A stretch of 64,000 nt of DNA. Source: Lycium barbarum. Lineage: Eukaryota; Streptophyta; Magnoliopsida; Solanales; Solanaceae. Positions 56,585 to 64,000 of this stretch are shown here, in pieces (position 1 is the first letter of the stretch; every line of letters starts with the position of its first letter). The position numbers and the translations under genes are program-made. The stretch spans positions 46,157,330 to 46,221,329 of the forward strand of contig NC_083339.1 of assembly GCF_019175385.1 (NCBI RefSeq), given 5' to 3'. Under the pieces are notes generated by a model, which saw only the letters and a list, made by a program, of their open reading frames with translations, was not told the origin of the DNA and ran no database searches.

Positions 56585-58065
56585 ATGAGTCTTCTTTTAA
56601 TTCAAGACAAGAGGAGGAGAACAAAACAAAACAAAAAAAAGATGAAGAGAATGGAAAGGTGAGGGTTCGGCCCTAGCCATGGAAAATTGGCTCCATTAAA
56701 TCTTGCCCCAAAAATTATTTTCTTGTGGTATTCCTACTAATTCAAGGGCCCTCTACAACGTGGTGTAATTGTTTCGAAAGATAGGCCATCCGTTTCATTG
56801 TTTTCCGCACTTTGGTTGAGTAAAGAAGTTGGGAGGCAAAGGTAAGAATTAATCCTCTTTTATATGTTATAAATGGTTTGTGTATGTTGTGGTATGTGGA
56901 AATGGAAGAGAAGCATGAAAACATGCATGGTTGGAAGCTTGGCCGTGTGTGTACATGTTGTGTAGGAAAAAAAATGGAATAATTTTTATATGGTAATTTG
57001 ATTGTTGTTGATAAGTATCCTATGATGAAAATGAGAACTTAATGATTCAAGTTGGAGTTGAGATTAGTATGTGTAGCCGTGTGTGTGTGTGGTGTGTAGA
57101 AATGATGAATTAAGTGTATTTAGCATGATTATGTGTTGTTGTGATGTGCAAAAAAATGGATGAAAATTATGGAATGTGTGTGTTGAAGGGCTGGCCGAAA
57201 ATGGACTGTTTTGCATGTCAAAGAATGAACTAATTTTATTTAGTATGTTTGGGTTGTTGTGTTGAGGATTATGTGATGTAAATGAGAGCTTAATGATCTA
57301 AGATGGTGTCGTAATTGTTGCGGGCTGTTTTTGGAAGCCAATTTGAATCAAAGGTAGTTTCTTGTAATCATGATAATAATGTTGTAAAAGTGTGGTTTGT
57401 TGGTGTAGATTGTGAATTTTGAAGAAAGAAATGTGTTGTGATGGTTCCTATGGAAGTTGGAAGATTTCAGGTTCCATGGTGCATTGTTGGGTTGTTTGAA
57501 TATTTTGTCATTTGTCCGAGGCGTTCTTGAATCTTGTTTAAATAGTTTTGATTAGTACTTGAATGCATGAAGATGGATGTTGGTTTGATTGCATGCGGTT
57601 GATTTGAATGAAAGTGGAATGTCGTCGAATTGTATAGAAAAGGGTCACTAATGTTAGAATGTGTTTTGAACCTCTTATTGATGTTGTAGCTTGGTTGTTG
57701 GTTGGGTTGTTGTTGATTTGGCCGAGCCATATTCTCGGGGTTGGTATATTTACAGGGGAGATGCTGCCGAAATTCCGGCAGAATATAAGCAAACGTGTTT
57801 GAAAGGTTAAGGCAAGTATGTGACAACGAATCTAATGAATGGATGAATCCTTTTGAATGTAGATTGACAAGTTGGATGAACAAGCGTAACTAGTTGGTCG
57901 CGGCACAGGTATGTAAGGCTTACCCTTTCTTTCTTTGGCATGTCCTAGAGCCAAGTAAGGTATAATGTGATATGCTGCCTTGGGGTAACTCTGTTCTGTG
58001 ATTCTGAGTCTGATTATGATTCTAATTCACTTCTTGACCTGAGTTTGTGATCCTAGTTCATCCCT

Positions 58066-58290
58066 TGATATAAGTATTTTGATATAAGTATTTTGGTACA
58101 AGTATTCTGATATACGTATTTTGATATAAGTATTCTGATATAAGTATTTTGATATAAGTGTCTTGATATAAGCATTTTGATATCAGTCTTCTGATATAAG
58201 TGTTTCGATATGAGTATTTTGATATAAGTATTCTGATGTAAGTATGCTGATATAAATATTCCGATATGAGTATCCTGATATGAGAATTCC
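58066..58290 (+). repeat. Tandem TGATATAAGTATTT repeat in I LTR
   Basis: About fifteen degenerate units of 14-15 bp. The 3' LTR has the matching array at about 62200-62430. The minus-strand ORF here is repeat translation. Confidence 0.85.
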
Positions 58291-58923
58291 GAAATCAGTA
58301 TCCTGGTAAGAGCATTCTGATATGTTTATTCTGGTGCGAGAACTTCTGTAAGATTTAATGTCCCTAACTTCCGTATACAATCTCGGATCGCTCTGAAATG
58401 TTCGAAGAGGTTTCTGTATCAAGACGTCCATAATTTTCTTATACGTAAGTATGGTTCCAAAATCTCTATTTGATCTGATTCGTAAGGACATCCGAAGGTG
58501 CCTGATATGACTATGACTCTGATTCTCCGAAAAAGGCTTCTGAAACGCTTATAAAGCGCTTTGTCCTTCAAACGCTCGTAACTTCCTCATACTACGCCGG
58601 ATTGACCTGAAATCTGTTCCGAGCCTCCAGGTATCGGTAAGTACACTGGTCTATTGAGTCTTGATGTCTATGCATGTGGTTTCTCATGACTCTGCTCGTG
58701 CATGCCTCAATGTATCTTTCGCTGCGTCCCGGGCCAGGTTCTGTTATCGTGCGCATTCCCCTGCATTGTTCACCGCGTCCCTCATATGTATTTTACTATG
58801 TATTTTATCTGATTTGATTTAAAAGTTTGACGTAACTTTATGTGCAGCAACAGTCTGAGGGTTCGCTCGGCCCTAAGTAAGGGTCGGGTGCCCATCACAC
58901 CCTAGTAAGGTCGGGGTGTGACA

Positions 58924-59100
58924 AAGTGGTATCAAAGCAGGTCGGTCTAAGGGTTGTCTGCAAATTCGTGTCCGGTAGAGTCCTGTTTATGGTGTGAAGC
59001 GCGCCATATTTATAAGCATGAGGCTACGGGGCATCTAGGGATTGTTGACCTTCTTTCTGTCATAGATCGTGCGATAGAGCCAAGTCATAGGACATGAGAT
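58924..59100 (+). other. Leader of I: PBS and leader hairpin
   Basis: PBS TGGTATCAAAGC (58927-58938), one mismatch from consensus. GTCCGGTAGAGTCCTG precedes a hairpin in which TATGG (58988-58992) pairs with CCATA (59004-59008). The apical sequence AAGCGCGCC contains GCGCGC (58999-59004). Although the sequence has drifted from C/D/E/H, the stem is maintained. Confidence 0.75.
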
Positions 59101-59240
59101 CCCTTATATGCAAGCCTTACATACTATGGAAGAAAATGGGAAATGATATGGAGAGGTCACAAGGGCAAGTCTGGAGATATTCGTTCTGTTACCTGAAACA
59201 GAAAGCTCTGGGCGGCTAGGATGTGATATATAGCCGTATG

Positions 59241-59320
59241 CTCTGTAAGGCATTGTTGATATTTGCTGCGTACAGATTTCGAATGCTAAGAATTTGTAAA
59301 GGTGGTATGGAAGACCGAAG
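59241..59320 (+). other. Conserved 3' interior module, I copy
   Basis: CTCTGTAAGGCATTGTTGATATTTGCTGCGTACAG then TAAGAATTTGTAAAGG, collinear with H and D. The sequence between the leader and this module (59101-59240) holds nothing recognised. Confidence 0.55.
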
Positions 59321-59427
59321 AGGGTAAAATAGTAATTTCACAAGAAAGGACGTGTTACGAATGTGTCTCAGAATCTGTAAAACCTTGACTTGCTCCAGAT
59401 TACGTAGTAAAGGACACACGAGGAAGT

Positions 59428-59530
59428 GGACGTGATTATATCAGCGTTAAGGCGCCAAATTCCACCAAGGTTTTGAGGTTAAGTGTGCTCAGGTGGGAGC
59501 AATTTTAGGATGGGTGACCCCCTGGGAAGT
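59428..59530 (+). ncRNA. 5S-rRNA-derived module in I (not a functional 5S gene)
   Basis: Ungapped similarity to plant 5S rRNA from its 5' end (GGACGTGATTATATCAGC against GGATGCGATCATACCAGC) through GTTAAGTGTGCTC (A-box region) to TAGGATGGGTGACCCCCTGGGAAGT (C box). The last roughly 20 nt of 5S are missing. It is clearer than the D copy in the first half. Sense orientation, in the 3' half of the interior as in D. Confidence 0.8.
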
Positions 59531-60245
59531 ATGCAGGAAATTCCAAAGATTTAGCTATCAGAGACAAATGGAAAACTAGAACAACCTGAGTGAAATTGGA
59601 GTATACGGAATGGTTGGAGAATGTAAAAAGCCATGTGGCACGCGACAGGCTAGACTAGGAAAAAGATAGAAAGCGCAGTGCAGTTTTGGAATTTGGATAG
59701 GCTTGAATAGCGTCTGAAAGTATTTTGCGGGTTAGTTGATACTAATTATATGTGTATATGTATATGAACATGTATGATATCTCATATGTGAGGGTATCGA
59801 CGGAAAATGAAAGGAAAACTCATGATACGGAATTTTGCTATGTTGTGCACATAGTCGAAAAAAAGAACCGTTGGCATATGAGGAGCCCCTTAAAGGGGGG
59901 GAGGCCATATTAGGCTTACAATGAAGGATGAGGAGCGAAATGAGCACCAACACATGAGGTCAAAGACAAGTATGCTTGTATCGAGAGATACGAGAGGAAA
60001 GATTAAGGAGGAGTTGTGGTAAAGATCTAAAGGTGTGGCTTTTGTTGAGATATGGTTACAAAATAGTAATAGAAAGGAGATGATCCAAGGAAGACAAGTT
60101 GGCCCAGCACTTAGGAAACCCATGAGACAGAATAAGGACCCATATGAGGACGGAAATGCTCGATTTTTTGGAATGGGCATGGACAAACGGGAAACTATGA
60201 AAGAAACCCCCTCCTGAAGTGTACAAGACCCTATAAGGTCAGTTG
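59531..60245 (+). other. 3' interior of I without recognised gene
   Basis: It parallels D 40281-41586 in its last 60 bases (GGACAAAC...CCTGAAGTGTACAAGACC). A 60-codon ORF (60035-60217) has no recognisable features and is not conserved in D. Confidence 0.6.
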
Positions 60246-60281
60246 AACATTCGAGGACGAATGTTCTAAAGGGGGGGAGGA
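60246..60281 (+). other. Hairpin and polypurine tract of I
   Basis: AACATTCG/CGAATGTT arms with AGGA loop (60246-60265), then AAAGGGGGGGAGG up to the 3' LTR at 60282. Confidence 0.88.
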
Positions 60282-63200
60282 TGTTATACGTTTGGAAATT
60301 CTAAAGTCGTCGTGGAAAGTTAAGAACGGGACTATTTTTAAAAAGGGTTGGAATGTGCAAGTGGTTATAAAAATTAGTTATGAATATTATTGCATGGAAA
60401 TATTGAGAAAGGTTAAGGGTAAAAATGAAAATTCACAAAATGGCTTGTGGTAATATTGTGAAAAATCGAGGGGCAAAATGGGAATTTCACAAAAGTGTTG
60501 AAAGTTTATAAAATTTCCATGTTGGTTGTGTGGCATAAGTATATGCCCACATTGCTTTGGGGGCTAAAGTGTACCAAGGAAAATATTTGGTCTTCTTTGA
60601 CCAAATAAAGCAATTCAAAAAAAAAAAAAAAAAGATAGAAAAATCAAGAAAATGGAAGAGTTTTCTAGAGAGGGGCATGTGCCCCTCACATGCTTGAAAA
60701 TATATGTATATATATAAATGAGTCTTCTTTTAATTCAACACAAGAGGAGGAAAACAAAACAAAAAAACAAAAGATGAAGAGAATGGAAAGGTGAGGGTTC
60801 GGCCCTAGCCATGGAAAATTGGCTCCATGAAATCTTGCCCCAAAAATTATTTTCTTGTGCTTTTCCTACTAATTCAAGGGCGCTCTACAACGTGGTGTAA
60901 TTGTTTCGGAAGATAGGCCATCCATTTCATTGTTTTCCGCACTTTGGTTGAGTAAAGAAGTTGGGAGGCAAAGGTAAGAATTAATCCTCTTTTATATGTT
61001 ATAAATGGTTTGCGTATGTTGTGGTATGTGGAAATGGAAGAGAAGCATGAAAACATGCATGGTTGGAAGCTTGGCCGTGTGTGTACATGTTGTGTAGGAA
61101 AAAAAATGGAATAATTTTTATATGGTAATTTGATTGTTGTTGATAAGTATCCTATGATGAAAATGAGAACTTAATGATTCAAGTTGGAGTTGAGATTAGT
61201 GTGTGTAGCCGTGTGTGTGTGTGTGGTGTGTAGAAATGATGAATTAAGTGTATTTAGCATGATTATGTGTTGTTTTGATGTGCAAAAAAATGGATGAAAA
61301 TTATGGAATGTGTGTGTTGAAGGGCTGGCCGAAAATGGACTGTTTTGCATGTCAAAGAATGAACTAATTTTATTTAGTATGTTTGGGTTGTTGTGTTGAG
61401 GATTATGTGATGTAAATGAGAGCTTAATGATCTAAGATGGTGTCGTAATTGTTGCGGGCTGTTTTTGGAAGCCAATTTGAATCAAAGGTAGTTTCTTGTA
61501 ATCATGATAATAATGTTGTAAAAGTGTGGTTTGTTGGTGTAGATTGTGAATTTTGAAGAAAGAAATGTGTTGTGATGGTTCCTATGGAAGTTGGAAGATT
61601 TCGGGTTCTATGGTGCATTGTTGGGTTGTTTGAATATTTTGTGATTTGTCCGTGGCGTTCTTGAATCTTGTTTAAATAGTTTTGATTAGTACTTGAATGC
61701 ATGAAGATGGATGTTGGTTTGATTGCATGCGGTTGATTTGAATGAAAGTGGAATGTCGTCGAATTGTATAGAAAAGGGTCACTAATGTTAGAATGTGTTT
61801 TGAACCTCTTATTGATGTTGTAGCTTGGTTGTTGGTTGGGTTGTTGTTGAATTGGGCCGAGCCATATTCTCGGGACTGGTATATTTACAGGGGAGATGCT
61901 GCCGAAATTCCGGCAGAATATAAGCAAACGTGTTTGAAAGGTTAAGGCAAGTATGTGACAACGAATCTAATGAATGGATGAATCCTTTTGAATGTAGATT
62001 GACAAGTTGGATGAACAAGCGTAACTAGTTGGTCGCGGCACAGGTATGTAAGGCTTACCCTTTCTTTCTTTGGCATGTCCTAGAGCCAAGTAAGATATAA
62101 CGTGATATGCTGCCTTGGGGTAACTCTGTTCTATGATTCTGAGTCTGAATATGATTCTAATTCACTTCTTGACCTGAGTTTGTGATCCTAGTTCATCCCT
62201 TGTTATAAGTATTTTGATATAAGTATTTTGGTACAAGTATTCTGATATACGTATTTTGATATAAGTATTCTGATATAAGTATTTTGATATAAGTGTATTG
62301 ATATAAGCATTTTGATATCAGTCTTCTGATATAAGTGTTTCGATATGAGTATTTTGATATAAGTATTCTGATGTAAGTATGCTGATATAAGTATTCCGAT
62401 ATGAGTATCCTGATATGAGAATTCCGAAATCAGTATCCTGGTAAGAGCATTCTGATATGTTTATTCTGGTGCGAGAACTTCTGTAAGAATTAATGTCCCT
62501 AACTTCCGTATACGATCTCGGATCGCTCTGAAATGTTCGAAGAGGTTTTTGTATCAAGACGTCCATAATTTTCTTATACGTAAGTATGGTTCCAAAATCT
62601 CTCTTTGATCTGATTCGTAAGGACATCCGAAGGTGCCTGATATGACTATGACTCTGATTCTCCGAAAAAGGCTTCTGAAACGCTTATAAAGCGCTCTGTT
62701 CTTCAAACGCTCGTAACTTCCTCATACTACGCCGGATTGACCTGAAATCTGTTCCGAGCCTCCAGGTATCGGTAAGTACACTGGTCTGTTGAGTCTTGAT
62801 GTCTTTGCATGTGGTTTCTCACGACTCTGCTCGTGCATGACTCAATGTATATTTCACTGCGTCTCAGGCCAGGTTCTGTTATCGTGCGCATTCCCCTGCA
62901 TTGTTCACCGCGTCCCTCATAGGCGGGCCGGGCTCTGTTATATGGTATGATGATATAATGATATGGGGTGGTGGCCAGGATGGCATATGATCTGTCTGTT
63001 CACCGCGTCCCGTACTAGAGGGCCGGGCTCTGTTACCGCATCCCTCACTGGAGGGTCGGGTTCTGATATATGCATACATGATACATGAAATTAATATATG
63101 ATGATTCTGTTTACCGCGTCCCTTATCACAGGGCCGGGTTCTGTTATACGCATATGTGACATACGATTCTGAGTATTCTGTATGTTCTGACATCATCTGA

Positions 63201-64000
63201 GTGTTCTGTATGTTCTGACATCCTCTGAGTATTCTGTATGTTCTGTATTCCGTCCGGTATATGACATCATCTGTACGTTCTGTATTCCGTCCGATATATG
63301 ACATCATCTGAGTAATCCGTACGTTATGTATTCCGTCCGATATATGACATCATCTGAGTAATCTGTACGTTCTGTATTCCGTCCGATATATGACATCATC
63401 TGATTAATCCGTACGTTCTGTATATCGTCCGATATATGACATCATCTGAGTATTCAGTACGTTCTGTACTATGTCTGACGTATGACCTTATCTGTGCGTT
63501 CTGTACGTGCCACACTCCTTCTGACATCTGGTGTCGGTATGTGCGATCTGTGTCTGGAAAGTAATTATGTCGGCATTCTGTATGCTCTGCATGATTTTGT
63601 TATGCTTTGTGTTATTTGTACGGTCTTTATGATCTGTATTGGTCGGTATGGTCTGTGTCGGTCTATATGGTCGGTATTGGTCTGTATGAACTATGTCTGA
63701 GAAGCAAGTAATTTGGTAATTTGGATAATATGCTCACCCTGGTACTGTTTGTTTCAATTATGGTTCTGCTTTCTGTATTCTATGTCTTACATACTCAGTG
63801 CATATTCCGTACTGACCCCCGGTTCTTTGGGGGCTGTGTTTCATGCCGCGCAGGTACTCCCAGACGAGATGAGGACACTATAGAAGATATTTCAGCAGTG
63901 GTGGCGAACTCCATTTGCTCCTGGAGGACTGCCAAGTCAGGGTATGGTATATGTGTTATGGTTTCTGTATGGTATTAGAGACTTTGCAGATAGCGTCGTG
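60282..64000 (+). repeat. Element I 3' LTR (continues beyond window)
   Basis: It lacks 14 bp near its start relative to the 5' LTR, then is nearly identical to it up to 62920. From 62921 it has sequence absent from the 5' LTR: four CCGCGTCCC...GGGCCGGGTTCTG units (62908-63140), a long TTCTGTATTCCGTCCGATATATGACATCATC tandem array (about 63150-63480), and box 1 (63806-63858). This is probably the complete form of the LTR. Confidence 0.88.
63150..63480 (+). repeat. Tandem repeat with GTTCTGTATTCCGTCCGA units
   Basis: About seven units of 45-50 bp containing TGACATCATCTGAGTA and TTCTGTATTCCGTCCGATATA. It lies between box 2 and box 1, the usual place for tandem repeats in these LTRs. Confidence 0.85.

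Larger units (their letters stand above)
56139..58923 (+). repeat. Element I 5' LTR (internally shortened)
   Basis: TGTTATAGCCCG at 56139 to GGGGTGTGACA at 58923. It matches the 3' LTR from 60282 to about 62920, then departs at 58785 and lacks the tandem GGGCCGGG and TTCTG repeats and box 1 found in the 3' LTR (62921-63860). Donor-like GCAAAG|GTAAGA has its G at 56842; box 2 is at 57906-57946. Confidence 0.9.
56139..64000 (+). mobile_element. Element I: short non-autonomous LTR retrotransposon with 5S-like module (right end outside window)
   Basis: 5' LTR 56139-58923, interior 58924-60281 (1358 bp), 3' LTR from 60282 to beyond the window. The 5 bp before it are GTACC. The interior has a PBS, leader hairpin, 3' module, 5S-like block, hairpin and PPT but no substantial sense-strand ORF. 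It resembles D without the D ORF and repeats. Inserted in G. Confidence 0.9.

Noticed and set aside
58183..58491. Minus-strand ORF rich in SEYLYQNTHI-like repeats
   Set aside because: Translation of the TGATATAAGTATTT tandem repeat.
60035..60217. 60-codon ORF in the I interior
   Set aside because: Short, no recognisable features, not conserved at the matching place in D.
63150..63480. Regular repeats suggesting a CRISPR-like array
   Set aside because: Contiguous degenerate tandem repeat without unique spacers, in a plant LTR.

Overview
The window is plant nuclear DNA made almost entirely of nested, mostly broken Ty3/gypsy LTR retrotransposons. Plant origin is supported by primer-binding sites (PBS) complementary to initiator tRNA-Met (TGGTATCAGAGC), chromovirus-type polyproteins with a C-terminal chromodomain-like segment, AT-rich long LTRs of 2.3-3.0 kb and 5-bp target-site duplications (TSDs). 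The LTR families resemble what I recall from Solanaceae, but that is memory and not demonstrated here. I see no host protein gene, tRNA gene or CRISPR array.

Layout, from LTR ends and TSDs. A (1-4671, +) is the 5' half of a gypsy element and is almost identical to B. J (4672-5452, -) is a protease/RT fragment and the oldest substrate. C (5453-30352, +) is an autonomous-type gypsy inserted in J. C is split by three insertions: H (5958-15783, -, TSD CCTTA) in its LTR, B (17804-26758, +, TSD TGAGT/TGGGT) in its gag, and F (from 30353, -) in its integrase. F's LTR is split by E (31194-50053, -, TSD GGGAC) and by G (from 50380, -). E is split inside RNase H by D (35600-44650, +, TSD AATAC). G is split by I (from 56139, +), which runs off the right end. 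Nesting reaches five levels (J>C>F>E>D and J>C>F>G>I).

Two classes of element coexist. A, B, C, E and J carry gag/pol remains, all with disabling lesions. D, G, H and I have gypsy ends but no pol in what is visible: H and the visible part of G have a long purine-rich non-coding interior (sense strand), D has one intact 171-codon ORF of unknown function, and I has only 1.36 kb between its LTRs. D, H and I share cis-acting sequence with C and E: the PBS, a leader hairpin, an 8-bp-arm hairpin just before the polypurine tract (PPT), and two conserved LTR boxes. This suggests they are, or were, mobilised in trans by C/E-like elements.

Main points for follow-up: (1) a roughly 99-nt 5S-rRNA-derived module in the interior of both D and I; (2) a conserved leader hairpin whose apical part carries GTGCAC or GCGCGC in four of five elements, the same hexamers used by the HIV-1 dimerisation loop; (3) the acidic, repeat-containing ORF of D; (4) A and B differ by about a dozen substitutions in 4.6 kb although B's own LTRs differ far more, pointing to a recent segmental duplication or an assembly artefact; (5) splice-site-like boxes and U3 palindromes conserved in position across LTR families. 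All identity figures are counts or estimates by eye.
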